DNA of 64,000 nucleotides from Bacilli bacterium (GCA_900767825.1 CAAGAN010000020.1:62001-126000), one strand, 5' to 3'. Positions 45,746 through 55,102 are shown, counted from the stretch's first letter. Program-made: numbers and translations. Notes: generated by a model from the letters alone, not told the origin.

Positions 45746-45780
45746 AAACCGTTAGGGATTAACCTCTCTAGCGGTTTTTC
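45746..45780 (+). terminator. Terminator after the BspA-type gene
   Basis: AAACCGTTAG (45746-45755) and CTAGCGGTTT (45768-45777) form a ten-base stem with one G-T pair, followed by TT. Confidence 0.85.
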
Positions 45781-45823
45781 TTATGATTTTTGGCGTTTTT
45801 ATTTAATTTTAGTTAGAAAATCC

Positions 45824-45851
45824 TTGCAAATATTTAGCCTTGCTATAAGTT
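45824..45851 (+). promoter_or_regulatory. Promoter of the three-gene lipoprotein operon
   Basis: TTGCAA (45824-45829), 16-base spacer, TAAGTT (45846-45851), the same layout as the 39350 and 40473 promoters. GGAGG follows about 30 bases later. Confidence 0.45.
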
Positions 45852-45903
45852 ACACAGGCGGAATTATAAATTCCGGTTTCTTTTGGAGGTAATAATACGA
45901 ATA

Positions 45904-47304
45904 ATGAGCAAGAAAATTAACAAAATATTGATATTGGTATCATCAACATTATTGCTAGGCTCTTGTAGCAATGACTCCACTAGTGAAAGTAGTTCATCTA
46001 GTGAAGAAGTGATTGAACCAATTAGTCCTATTTATAGCGATATCAATTCTTTCTATAAATCAATCAGCAAGGCTAGAAACTTCACTGTCCAGACCGATAT
46101 AAAGAAAGGGAGCTCGCTTAAGCAATACTTCGACTATTTCACAAATACCTATGTTTATTGTGATTTTGAAGGTGATGAAACTGGATTTGCCTATAAGGAT
46201 GGCAAGGTATTTAGGGTTGATAAGGATGCCAAGACTAATAAGTTCACCGCTAGCGATGAATATCTAGATGAAAATAATAAATCATATGCTTCTATTTGGG
46301 ATAGCGGCTTAATATCTAGCCCAGTTCTAGATGCAACATATCTATCAAAAGGAGAAGGGGTAACTACATTAGATATCACTTCAAAGAACCTAAAGCTTCA
46401 ATACCTAAGGTTCTTGAAGATAGATGAAACAATGTTATCTGAAATATCTTCCTTCTCGACTTATATTGAAAATAACCTTACTTCAATAAAGGCTGTCATT
46501 AGCAAGACTACCTATACTTCAACATTCTATTCATTCAATACAACTAGCAATGATGAAGTAGAAGAATTCTTAAAAGAAAACGGGGCTGCTAGTATTGATC
46601 CAATGTTATTAAGGGCAAAAAGTGACTTTGCCACAAATAATTTCACCCATGTCCACCGCGAAAACTTGACTTATGAAGAAAACAATAAGCTAACTGGCTA
46701 CGAATCATTCCTTCCTGGATATTATTATGATTTCTATACCAAGGCTTCTAATTACTCAATCTATTCAAAAGGATATATATCTCTCCATAACAAGGAATAT
46801 ATAAATGAAGACGGGACTAAAACTAGTTTTGATGGAGCATACCTCTTCTATCTAAATGAAGATAGAAGTGCAGTCAAATCAATATTATCTGCTGGACCAG
46901 CATTCGTTACCAAGATATACGACATGCCATCTATTATGGATTATCCTTCCAAGATGGAAATGTGGGACCATAACCTCCAATACTTCTCTCCTACAAGTGA
47001 TAATAGGTTCAAAGGGTCTGGGTTTACCACTGAAGATGGATTGATACTTAATTCCTTCTATAAAAATAGCCAACTAGAGAATTCGCTAGTTGCTATATTG
47101 GGAAGTCTAACATCCCTCCAGTTAAATAGGTTAGATATGTTTATCGAACAAGGAACAACAATTAGCGAAGATAAGATTACATTCTTGTTCAATGTAGTTG
47201 CTAATGGAGCTACATATGATTGTGTATATGAATATATTGACTTCAATAATTCTGAAATTGAAGCAGTTGATGAATTTGCCGCCAAATTCATAGATAAGGA
47301 GTAA
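45904..47304 (+). CDS. Secreted lipoprotein, first of a three-gene operon
   Basis: The 466-residue lipoprotein (LLLGSC) has a Ser/Glu linker and a mixed alpha/beta body (FYKSISKARNFTVQTDIKKG, then DEVEEFLKENGAASIDP). No family is recognised. The ATG at 45904 is preferred to a TTG at 45883, which lies inside the GGAGG ribosome site. The next lipoprotein gene follows after two bases. Parts such as the opening TVQTD..FDYFTNTYVY resemble lipoproteins that sense or carry small molecules, but this is only a guess. Confidence 0.72.
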   Translation: MSKKINKILILVSSTLLLGSCSNDSTSESSSSSEEVIEPISPIYSDINSFYKSISKARNFTVQTDIKKGSSLKQYFDYFTNTYVYCDFEGDETGFAYKDGKVFRVDKDAKTNKFTASDEYLDENNKSYASIWDSGLISSPVLDATYLSKGEGVTTLDITSKNLKLQYLRFLKIDETMLSEISSFSTYIENNLTSIKAVISKTTYTSTFYSFNTTSNDEVEEFLKENGAASIDPMLLRAKSDFATNNFTHVHRENLTYEENNKLTGYESFLPGYYYDFYTKASNYSIYSKGYISLHNKEYINEDGTKTSFDGAYLFYLNEDRSAVKSILSAGPAFVTKIYDMPSIMDYPSKMEMWDHNLQYFSPTSDNRFKGSGFTTEDGLILNSFYKNSQLENSLVAILGSLTSLQLNRLDMFIEQGTTISEDKITFLFNVVANGATYDCVYEYIDFNNSEIEAVDEFAAKFIDKE

Positions 47305-47306
47305 AA

Positions 47307-48095
47307 ATGAAAAAGTTATTATTATCAAGTTTATTATTATCCCCATTGTTATTTTCTTGCGGGACTAATTCTTCTTCTAGTAGTGTAGAATCAACTACCC
47401 CTGAATCAACTGATACTGGGACATCGACAACTAAGGAAGATGAATTCATAACTGTCAAATGGAATAAAGGAAATACAGTAGGGGAAGATATTTCTACATC
47501 AGGTACATTCATTGATGTAGCGGTCAAGATTCCTCTAGTTGTAGGTTCTTCTTATTCATTTGGATTCACCTATCCTTCTGGAGATCCTATCGCAGGGAGT
47601 GAGATTAAGATTACCGATAATGGAGTTGCCTCATTAGTTATCAATGATGATGGATCATTTAACCTAACTGGAGAAAAGCAAGGCGAGACCATTCTTTGTG
47701 TCTATGGAGCTGATGGATTCCTCCATTATAGAGATAAATTAACATTCAGGAACCCATTGTCTAAAACTGAGATGTTAGACTTCATCGTTAATAAAGTTGA
47801 CCATTATGAATCTCAATTTATAAAGGGAATGGATATCTACTTTACTTCTAAAAATAGCGGTCAAATTATCGGCATGGATGAATCTACAACTCTAGCTAAT
47901 CCAATTACATTCAACTTTGAATATAACGATGAAAGTAGCGATGAATATGAATATCGCGTTACTAATTACGATAATTCCTCATCTGGCTCGACTGTAGTCA
48001 TTACAACAATCTACATCATGAAGCATGGCTATGTAATGCATCCAGTCACCGCTAATACTTTGGTCGATTTCTTCTTCCCTGTATTTGAGGAATAG
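47307..48095 (+). CDS. Secreted lipoprotein, unknown
   Basis: The 262-residue lipoprotein (LLFSC) carries a Ser/Thr linker. An Ig-like domain follows (VDVAVKIPLVVGSSYSFGF, ITDNGVASLVINDDGSF, GEKQGETILCVYG) and then a C-terminal domain of about 110 residues. AAGGAG precedes the ATG; genes lie two bases upstream and 15 bases downstream, so it is the middle of an operon of three lipoproteins. No family is recognised. Confidence 0.72.
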   Translation: MKKLLLSSLLLSPLLFSCGTNSSSSSVESTTPESTDTGTSTTKEDEFITVKWNKGNTVGEDISTSGTFIDVAVKIPLVVGSSYSFGFTYPSGDPIAGSEIKITDNGVASLVINDDGSFNLTGEKQGETILCVYGADGFLHYRDKLTFRNPLSKTEMLDFIVNKVDHYESQFIKGMDIYFTSKNSGQIIGMDESTTLANPITFNFEYNDESSDEYEYRVTNYDNSSSGSTVVITTIYIMKHGYVMHPVTANTLVDFFFPVFEE

Positions 48096-48110
48096 AAAGG
48101 AATTAAATTT

Positions 48111-50675
48111 ATGAAAAAAACAACATTATTATTAGTTTTATCTGCTTTAGGCCTTGCTAGTTGTGGGGTTGCTCCTTCAACTAGTGAAACTCCATCAACT
48201 AATCCTGATACCCAAGAAAGCACGAATACTACAACCTCAACATTAGTTTCTACTGAAGAAGAGGAAGAATATGTAATCAAAGTCAGCGTACCTTCTAATA
48301 TCCAGGTAACTCCTTCTAAAACTAAAGCCAAAGAAGGCGAAGAGATTACTTTGACTGTAACTATCGATGAAGGCTTTGAATTAGTATCATTGAAGGCTAA
48401 TGATGAAGTATTAACAGTTACTAATGGAACTGCTAGCTTTGTTATGCCAAATAGATCAGTTTCTATTACCGCTACTTTAAGTGTTACTGGTGATGTTACT
48501 CTTCAAGGTGGCATCGTCGCAGTTCTAAATGAGGAAACAGCTGGCAGCGGACTTTATGTTGCTAGAAACATCAAAGTAGCATCTACAACTAATTTCTCAT
48601 TCAAGGTTGGTGGTCAAACCTTAAGCGTTATTGATATCGATACCACTAAGTGCTTTGCTTCCTTAGGGACTGGCAATACTTCTACTGGCAATATCTCTAT
48701 TGCTGGCGGGGCTACTTATGATTTCTATTATGATGATAATGCTGATCCAGAAATGGGTAGATGCTATATCAAGAAAGTATCTCAAGATACCCTTCCAAGC
48801 GATGTCGGTACTTTAGCCAACCTATTTGATGGACGTATCAAGGCCGAAGATACAATGAATGTATCTGGAGTGTCTTCTATTTCCTATTCAAATAAGATTA
48901 CCGATACCAAATATGAATATAGCAATTATTCAAATGGATCTAGTGCAAAAGTAACCAAAGTATCTACTGGCACTGATAAAGGATTTGTTAGCAAGAAGAT
49001 AAATGGTGACGTCTATAGCGTCGTTGATTCTTATGTCGAATATGGTGAGAATCCTTCCTATAACCTAAATACTGCCGCCTATGCTTCTAGATATGGTTTG
49101 GTAAACAAAGAAAGCGATATCACCTATTCTAAATACCAAATGAGTAGGGGTGAAGCCGAATATGAAGCCCATAAATTCTCCCATGGATTAAATTCTTTAC
49201 GTTTTGATATCCAGAATGCCTATTATGTCGGATTTGATTCAAGTGCCACGACTGGAACTGAAGGATTAGGTGCTTTTGATAGGAAAGTTACTTCAACCGC
49301 TGGAGCAAAAGGATTCAAGGTATCTTTAGATTCCTATAGGGAAATCGATACAACGAATTCGACTAATCTCGATGATTCTGAAAAAGAAGTATCTTATTAT
49401 CTATATGATGTAGACTTTAGCTTTGATAAGGCAGGAAGACCATTAAGTGGTACCTATACTGCTAAAAAATATGGCAAGGATGCCTATGACTTCTCTAGCC
49501 ATACATTAACTAATCCTGATAAGTTTACTCTTATCGGAAGTCTAGAATTTGCCTATACATACGGGACGGTCGATAAGCTTAATGAAGTTGATGACTCTGC
49601 ATATTTATCTTCTTCAATAAGCGCCACCTTCACCGATGGATTATTAGGAAGCGAGTATGAAGGAAAGAATGCCCTTCAATTAAAGTCTGCCGATACTGAT
49701 GTAAATGAATTCATGACTTTGACTTCCAGCGCTCCTAAAGCCTTAGATAAATCAAATTATGTCATTATGGCTTCTAGCGACCCAACAGTTATTGGACCTC
49801 GCAGTGCTAACGAGCCACTTCGCTTTGCTACTAAAAAAGCAGGCAAGGCAACATTAACCATTGGTAATCCTGGTGTCCCAAGCGCTCCAAAAACTACTGT
49901 TGAAGTTGAAGTAGTTGCCAATATTACCGTATGGGGCTTCTATATGGTTGGAGAAAATGGCTATTCAGTACCAGATGCCCTTTATGCTTCTGATAAGGTT
50001 GTCATGGAAACCGGCACCAAGTTCAGATTCAGGGTTTATGGAACTCCTAAGAATGTTGATCTTCCATTTACCATTACAGTTGATAAACCAGAGGTAATGA
50101 ATATCTGGGCCGAAGCAAATAAAGATGGCCATTATTACATCAATTATGATGCAACTAAGTCAGTCATCTCTGCCCAAACCGAAATAAAAGTTACCATCAA
50201 TTCCGCATTCTATTATGAAAGCAGCAAACCAACCGTATTCACTGTTACATTGGTTCCTGGATCAACTTTCTCTCCAGTAGGAACTTGGTATATGGCTACT
50301 AAATATGACGCAGATAGTAATCCAACTGCATGCGATAAGAATGTCATTGCTAATATCAAACTTTATGAAGATAGTGTAGAAACACTTTCTAGCATTACCT
50401 ATAAGAGTGTTACCTATAAATTCTCATTCTCTATTGATGAGAACACAAAGAAATGGACTTTCGGAAATAAGTCTTCTACTAGCGGTATTAATTTTGACAT
50501 CTATATGTCTGAAACTGATAACGGATATCTAGGCATTGCTCTTCACAAACCAGCCGAATGGGCTGGTCTTGATAGCGGAACAGAACCTGTTGATATCCTT
50601 GGTTCAGTTGTTGAAGATGAAGGATTTGCAACTGTTCAGTATCAAGTATTCGTCCCGTCTTCCTTTGCTAAATAA
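48111..50675 (+). CDS. Large secreted lipoprotein with Ig-like domains
   Basis: The 854-residue lipoprotein (LGLASC) has a Thr linker and a divergent InlB/Big-type domain (VTIDEGFELVSLKANDEVLT, FVMPNRSVSITATLSV). A long beta-rich middle follows, then a Big-like domain (SSDPTVIGPRSANEPLRFATKK, AGKATLTIG), and a C-terminal barrel-like domain starting SPVGTWYMATKY. The C-terminal plan matches that of the 636-residue lipoprotein at 35712. AAAGGA precedes the ATG. It ends the operon before a terminator. Confidence 0.75.
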   Translation: MKKTTLLLVLSALGLASCGVAPSTSETPSTNPDTQESTNTTTSTLVSTEEEEEYVIKVSVPSNIQVTPSKTKAKEGEEITLTVTIDEGFELVSLKANDEVLTVTNGTASFVMPNRSVSITATLSVTGDVTLQGGIVAVLNEETAGSGLYVARNIKVASTTNFSFKVGGQTLSVIDIDTTKCFASLGTGNTSTGNISIAGGATYDFYYDDNADPEMGRCYIKKVSQDTLPSDVGTLANLFDGRIKAEDTMNVSGVSSISYSNKITDTKYEYSNYSNGSSAKVTKVSTGTDKGFVSKKINGDVYSVVDSYVEYGENPSYNLNTAAYASRYGLVNKESDITYSKYQMSRGEAEYEAHKFSHGLNSLRFDIQNAYYVGFDSSATTGTEGLGAFDRKVTSTAGAKGFKVSLDSYREIDTTNSTNLDDSEKEVSYYLYDVDFSFDKAGRPLSGTYTAKKYGKDAYDFSSHTLTNPDKFTLIGSLEFAYTYGTVDKLNEVDDSAYLSSSISATFTDGLLGSEYEGKNALQLKSADTDVNEFMTLTSSAPKALDKSNYVIMASSDPTVIGPRSANEPLRFATKKAGKATLTIGNPGVPSAPKTTVEVEVVANITVWGFYMVGENGYSVPDALYASDKVVMETGTKFRFRVYGTPKNVDLPFTITVDKPEVMNIWAEANKDGHYYINYDATKSVISAQTEIKVTINSAFYYESSKPTVFTVTLVPGSTFSPVGTWYMATKYDADSNPTACDKNVIANIKLYEDSVETLSSITYKSVTYKFSFSIDENTKKWTFGNKSSTSGINFDIYMSETDNGYLGIALHKPAEWAGLDSGTEPVDILGSVVEDEGFATVQYQVFVPSSFAK

Positions 50676-50689
50676 GTAAGTTCATTAAA

Positions 50690-50725
50690 GGCTATCTAAC
50701 TAACCATTAGGTAGTCTTTTTCTTT
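50690..50725 (+). terminator. Terminator of the three-lipoprotein operon
   Basis: GGCTATCTAA (50690-50699) and TTAGGTAGTC (50707-50716) form a ten-base stem with two G-T pairs, then TTTTTCTTTT. Confidence 0.8.
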
Positions 50726-51111
50726 TGACTAAGCACGTGGAAACTGTCCTTTGCTTGCAATTAAAGGTATAAACTTTGTTTATTTTCTATAAAAACACTC
50801 TTATTCACATATCTATGTAACCTAAAGGTTGCTTTAATAATTTGCTATTAAAGTCTTAAAAAGATAGGCTAGACCTAGGGTTTAGACCGGTAACATGTAT
50901 TTAAAACGGGAGACTATAAAAGTAACGTGTTTGGTTAATCCGCTGTTAAAAAGAAGGATTGCTACTTTGCAGTAAAATAATGAGTTTCCTTAATTTGTGT
51001 TTTCTATTCTTAAAGTAAATCTATCTATCAAAATAATTGATTTGGCTTCTACGCCATGATAAAATGGCATAGTAAAATTAATGAATGGCATAGTAAAATG
51101 GATGGTATTTT
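50726..51111. other. 386-base intergenic region with a hairpin and repeats
   Basis: No protein-coding frame is supportable. CTTTAATA (50832-50839) and TATTAAAG (50846-50853) form a perfect eight-base hairpin. Downstream there is a purine-rich stretch and, at 51047-51099, the repeats described separately. A structured RNA cannot be ruled out, but no known riboswitch consensus is visible. Confidence 0.45.
51047..51099 (+). repeat. TGGCRTAGTAA repeats before the AlbA_2/ATPase gene
   Basis: AATGGCATAGTAAAAT occurs at 51063-51078 and 51084-51099, 21 bases apart. An inverted near-copy (TGGCGTAGAA) lies at 51047-51056. The same motif, AATGGCGTAGTAAAAT, is inside the gene at 52237-52252, with related units at 52216 and 52227. 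Near-helical spacing and position next to a regulator suggest operator sites. Confidence 0.65.
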
Positions 51112-52446
51112 ATGAATTTAGGCAAAGAAAACGAAACAACCGAATTTAAAGAAACAACCGCTGAATTAAGACAGGGGCTGATGGATATGTCCGCCATCTT
51201 GAATAAGCACGGCAAAGGATTGCTTTATTTTGGCGTTAAAGATTGGGGCGACGTTTGTGGAATGCAAGTTGGAAAAGACACAAGAAAAACCATTACTCAA
51301 GAAATCAGAGCGCACATTAAACCAGCCTGTATGTTTGAAGTAAAAGAAATGTCTGTAGATAATAAAACTTTTATCGAAGTTTCTTTCTTTGGTAATAATC
51401 CTCCTTATAGTGCTTACGATAGATATTATTTAAGATTTGATGATCAATCCCCAGTTATGGAAAGAGACCAATTAAATACTTATTTTTTGGGTTTGAATAA
51501 TGATTATTCTAAATGGGAAGACGATGATTCAAGCGAAACAATTGATTGTGTTGATGATAGTTTTATTGAGAGTTATGTAAAACGTGGCAATGAAGTTAAC
51601 AGGGTGCCTTTTAAATACATAAATAAGGAAAACGCATTAAGACAAATGCATCTTATTCATCCTAATGGGAACTTAAACAATGCAGGCAATGTATTATTTT
51701 CCTCGAAAAAACCTGTTGCTGTTAAATTTGCTGTGTTCGAAGGAACAAATAGGACAAACTTCATTGATATGAAGATTTTTCATGGAAATATATTTGAATG
51801 CATTGAAGAGTCAATGCTATATATTAAGTCTCATATAAATTTTGGTGTTAAATTTGATGGATCAATCAGAAGAGAAAATGTGCCGGAATTTCCTCTTGAA
51901 GCTATTAGAGAAATAGTGGTCAATGCTTTTGCTCATGGATTATATAAAGCATCCACCGATTTTGAAGTTTGCTTATTTAAAAATAGATTAACAATTTATT
52001 CTCCTGGTCATTTTCCAAAGCCATATAAGCCAGAAGAATTTGCGAGTGGAAATTTAGAATCAATTCCATTTAATCCAAAAATAGTAGAAGTGTTGTTTGG
52101 CGATGAAACTATTGAAAAATATGCAACCGGTTTTGGAAGGACATTTGAATTCCTTAATAAAAACAATATTGCTTATGATTATGTCGATACTGGCAATGGG
52201 TTTAGATTCACCTTTTGGCGTAGTAATGGCACTGTAAATGGCGTAGTAAAATTGACTGATGGCGAAGAAAAAGTTCTCGATATTTTAAAAAAGAACCCCA
52301 ACGCTATTATTAAGATGATTTCTAATGAAACTGATTTAAGTGTTAGAACGATTCAAAGAATCCTAGTGTCTCTAAAAGAAAAGGATTTGTTAATTAGAAG
52401 GGGTTCTGATAAAACTGGTTATTGGGAAGTTCTTGATAACAAATAA
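51112..52446 (+). CDS. AlbA_2 / GHKL-type ATPase / winged-helix regulator
   Basis: The 444-residue protein has an N-terminal AlbA_2 domain (about 1-115; ENETTEFKETTAEL, then KHGKGLLYFGVKDWGDVCG). A middle region bears a GHKL/HATPase_c_4-like ATPase (about 255-365; LEAIREIVVNAFAHGLY with the N-box Asn, and EKYATGFGRTFEFLN). A C-terminal winged helix (about 385-440, SNETDLSVRTIQRILVSLKEKDLL) completes it. It is a full-length COG2865-type regulator. The linker NGTVNGVVKLTDG is encoded by the same short DNA repeat found upstream of the gene. Target genes are unknown; autoregulation is likely. Confidence 0.85.
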   Translation: MNLGKENETTEFKETTAELRQGLMDMSAILNKHGKGLLYFGVKDWGDVCGMQVGKDTRKTITQEIRAHIKPACMFEVKEMSVDNKTFIEVSFFGNNPPYSAYDRYYLRFDDQSPVMERDQLNTYFLGLNNDYSKWEDDDSSETIDCVDDSFIESYVKRGNEVNRVPFKYINKENALRQMHLIHPNGNLNNAGNVLFSSKKPVAVKFAVFEGTNRTNFIDMKIFHGNIFECIEESMLYIKSHINFGVKFDGSIRRENVPEFPLEAIREIVVNAFAHGLYKASTDFEVCLFKNRLTIYSPGHFPKPYKPEEFASGNLESIPFNPKIVEVLFGDETIEKYATGFGRTFEFLNKNNIAYDYVDTGNGFRFTFWRSNGTVNGVVKLTDGEEKVLDILKKNPNAIIKMISNETDLSVRTIQRILVSLKEKDLLIRRGSDKTGYWEVLDNK

Positions 52447-52536
52447 GCACAGCCTTTGTAGCACTCTGCAGCATGACTTATCAATAACAAATATTGCATA
52501 AACATTGTTCTGACCAATAGTTTCCACCATGTGTGA

Positions 52537-52647
52537 AGCGTGTTAACATATTTTGTGCATGTTAAAGCTGGGGATGAAGTATCTAGCGAATCCAATAAAC
52601 CTGTTACTTTTAATGGGGATGAATGTGGGATGCTTTTATATCCTTGA
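52537..52647 (+). pseudogene. Possible C-terminal gene remnant
   Basis: A short open frame gives a protein-like sequence containing HVKAGDEVSSESNKPVTFNG, then DECGMLLYP and a stop. It has no start, no ribosome site and no family that I can name. It looks like the tail of a lost gene. Confidence 0.25.
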
Positions 52648-52796
52648 GTAGTCCAAAAATAGGTGATACATGTATCAATTTAAAGTGATTTAAAACCACT
52701 TAACCCGTTGATGCGTTTTAACCATCCATTGAATCAAATAAGCAACCCATGTATCTATTTCATTTGTTTAAAACCATTAAAGACATATATCTAAAT

Positions 52797-52827
52797 GCCC
52801 TAGAATTCATTTCTAGGCCTCTAGGGC
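52797..52827. repeat. Hairpin GCCCTAGA...TCTAGGGC
   Basis: A perfect eight-base inverted repeat (52797-52804 / 52820-52827) with a 15-base loop. It shares the CCCTAGA motif with the terminator at 52862-52896, so it may be a duplicated second terminator. Confidence 0.5.
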
Positions 52828-52861
52828 TTAATTAATAGATATTATGATAATTAATATAGGC

Positions 52862-52896
52862 AAAAGAAAAAGCCCCTAGATTTGGCTCTAGAGGCT
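52862..52896 (-). terminator. Terminator of the 706-residue lipoprotein gene
   Basis: AGCCCCTAGA (52871-52880) and TCTAGAGGCT (52887-52896) form a ten-base stem with one G-T pair; on the minus strand TTTTTCTTTTG follows. Confidence 0.85.
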
Positions 52897-52915
52897 AATT
52901 GGATTATTAGGTTAA

Positions 52916-55036
52916 TTAGGCCTTTTTGCTAGCGATGATAGCTTTAGCAGCTTCAGGCATTGCATCAGTACCAACTCCAGAATAGGTAATGCTAGCGATG
53001 TAGTGGATATCTTCGCCAGCTTGGAAGTCTAATGTATAGGTTAATGCAGAGCCATCGCCGCTTAAGACAAAGCTTAAGGTGCAGGCATCATAGATCCAAC
53101 CTTGTGCTCCCATCCAGAAACAGATGTAGATAGAGGACATGAAGTCGGTTTGGGCCATCATGATTGAGTTAACGCCGGTGACATAGGTAACACCAACGAA
53201 ATTCAAATCGGCATCTTCGCCATTGTGGTTCATAATCCAAGTTGTAGAAGAATCAGTTTCGCTAACAGTTTTAGAAACAAATGAAGCATCTCCTAGAAGA
53301 GTTTCAGGCTTTGATTCATCACCAATATTAAGTATGACAGCGGTTGGGACTTCTAATGAATTGGTCCAGATGTCAGTCAACTTGGATTTATCATCGGCAA
53401 CAGGATCTGAGAAGGTTTCAATTCCATCTTTAGTTGTAGCTGAGGAAGTGTATGTAGAACCGTTTGCAGTGAATAGAAGTGTGGTGCTATCTACGCTAGT
53501 TCCAAGTCCAGCATCGTAATATTTATTTAATCCAGTTACTTTCTTATAGATACCATCGGCATTAGCGTGGGATTCCATCTCGAAGGTTGGAAGGACTTCG
53601 GTTAATTTGCCATCATCAGCTCTGACTTTTAATCCAGATGGGCAATCAATTGCTTCACCAGTTTTAGAATTGACCCAGCTAGCTTTAGCAGTAGCGGAGA
53701 AGGTCTTCTTTTCTTGCATGTTGGTGAAGAAATTAGTTAAGGCAGAGATATCAACGGCTTCTGGATAAACTGGGTTAGCCATCCAATTTGCAACTGGGGC
53801 AACGGTAGTAGTTCCAACATCAGAGATTTGTAAGCCTAATGATAATTGAGAACCATTGTAAGAAATGTTTTGGACTATTTGACCATTAGAAGCAACTGGA
53901 TAGAACATTGCAAATGTTCCATCTTTTCCTAATAAGGCAGCCATTCCAGCAACTTCTTTTTGAGTAGCTTGCTTTACTAAATTTTCGATATAGTAGAAGG
54001 AACCAGGGGCTAGTCTTTCATAAAGTGTGCTGATATTGGTGTCATATTTATCAATAGCAACAGATTCTAGTAAATAGGCTCCGGTAGGTTCGCCTTTATT
54101 TATTATTTCTTCCCATTTGGTTCCTCCGACATTACCGTCGGAATTGAAGACACCGAAACCATATGCTTCTGGGGAACGTCCTTTGCCTGGGGTGACTTTG
54201 AATTGATCAGCAACGAATTCTAATTCATCATCGCTTTTTGCCCTTGCAATGGCAGTATAGGCATAATATTTGCCATCTTTGCCTTTCATTGAACCTTCAA
54301 AATTGAAGTCTTCTTTATTTTCACCAGAAGTTCCAAGAACAGCATAGAAGTCTTTATCGACGTATTCGACACCGGTGATGCTATTCATGATGGTGAAGTT
54401 GCTATCGATAGAATCAATGAAGTTATTGAATTTAATTTTGCCTTTGGAGACAACTTTTCCTTCAATGGCTCTTTTTGTCTTACCGGCTTTGATGGTTAAT
54501 AAGAAATCACCATAATCAACACCAGTAACCTTATGTCCATCGATTTCGATGGTTTCGGATTCGCTAGATAATGTCCAGTTCTTGACTTTTGTTACAGTGA
54601 CAAAGTCTTCAACATTGATAGCGTTATCATCTCCGATAACGATTTCGCTTGGTACTTTGGCTTCATCAAAGACGATGTTGCCCCTGATATTGGCTTCTGG
54701 GTCAGTGACGGTAATCTTGATTTCAAGTTTGCCTTCGCTAGTCATGGCGGTTATAGTGACATCGCCTTCACCAACACCAGTGACGGTTCCTTCGTTATCG
54801 ACTGTAGCAATCTTGACGTTGCCAGAAATCCATTTAACACCTTCTTCGGTCTTCTTTAGTCTTAAAACGATTGTGCTTCCGATATCAACACTAGTGGCAC
54901 TGGCGATGATCTCGTTTGTTTCTTGTTCAGATGTAGATGGTCCAGTAGAAGACTTGCTTTCACAAGCAACGCTACCGATAACTCCAACACCTAATAAAGC
55001 AACAACAGATAAAGTCTTTAAAATCTTGCTTTTCAT
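52916..55036 (-). CDS. Large secreted lipoprotein with a Big_2-like domain
   Basis: The 706-residue protein has a signal with lipobox GSVAC. A Big_2 domain follows (about 40-115; ASATSVDIGSTIVLRLKKT, IATVDNEGTVTGVGEGDVTI). Another Ig-like domain lies at about 120-200. A large beta-rich part of about 500 residues is paralogue-like in two halves, with a C-terminal part containing ATSVSETDSSTTWI-like strands. GAGAAAGGAAC precedes the ATG. A long leader with a terminator-like hairpin (55078-55102) and a near-perfect 23-base palindrome (55052-55074) lies upstream. Substrate unknown. Confidence 0.77.
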   Translation of the reverse strand: MKSKILKTLSVVALLGVGVIGSVACESKSSTGPSTSEQETNEIIASATSVDIGSTIVLRLKKTEEGVKWISGNVKIATVDNEGTVTGVGEGDVTITAMTSEGKLEIKITVTDPEANIRGNIVFDEAKVPSEIVIGDDNAINVEDFVTVTKVKNWTLSSESETIEIDGHKVTGVDYGDFLLTIKAGKTKRAIEGKVVSKGKIKFNNFIDSIDSNFTIMNSITGVEYVDKDFYAVLGTSGENKEDFNFEGSMKGKDGKYYAYTAIARAKSDDELEFVADQFKVTPGKGRSPEAYGFGVFNSDGNVGGTKWEEIINKGEPTGAYLLESVAIDKYDTNISTLYERLAPGSFYYIENLVKQATQKEVAGMAALLGKDGTFAMFYPVASNGQIVQNISYNGSQLSLGLQISDVGTTTVAPVANWMANPVYPEAVDISALTNFFTNMQEKKTFSATAKASWVNSKTGEAIDCPSGLKVRADDGKLTEVLPTFEMESHANADGIYKKVTGLNKYYDAGLGTSVDSTTLLFTANGSTYTSSATTKDGIETFSDPVADDKSKLTDIWTNSLEVPTAVILNIGDESKPETLLGDASFVSKTVSETDSSTTWIMNHNGEDADLNFVGVTYVTGVNSIMMAQTDFMSSIYICFWMGAQGWIYDACTLSFVLSGDGSALTYTLDFQAGEDIHYIASITYSGVGTDAMPEAAKAIIASKKA

Positions 55037-55051
55037 AAATGTTCCTTTCTC

Positions 55052-55102
55052 ACTAAACTCATATGAGATTTAGTAGTAAAAACCTCATCGGTCCGTGAGG
55101 TT
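55052..55102 (-). promoter_or_regulatory. 5' leader with attenuator-like hairpin and palindrome
   Basis: In the direction of transcription AACCTCA and TGAGGTT (55102-55096 with 55087-55081) form a stem and are followed by TTTTTA, as in an intrinsic terminator. A second hairpin, ACTAAA..CTCAT / ATGAG-TTTAGT (55074-55052), lies between it and the ribosome site. The pair could be an attenuator. -35 TTGCAA lies further upstream at about 55130. Confidence 0.5.

Larger units (their letters stand above)
52447..52915. other. 469-base intergenic region
   Basis: Apart from a short possible gene remnant at 52537-52647 and two related hairpins (52797-52827 and 52862-52896) nothing is supportable. The middle part is AT-rich with short inexact repeats such as TTTAAAACCA. 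Confidence 0.45.

Noticed and set aside
50832..51046. Possible riboswitch or structured RNA
   Set aside because: There is one good hairpin, but no recognised consensus and no downstream metabolic gene that would suit it.
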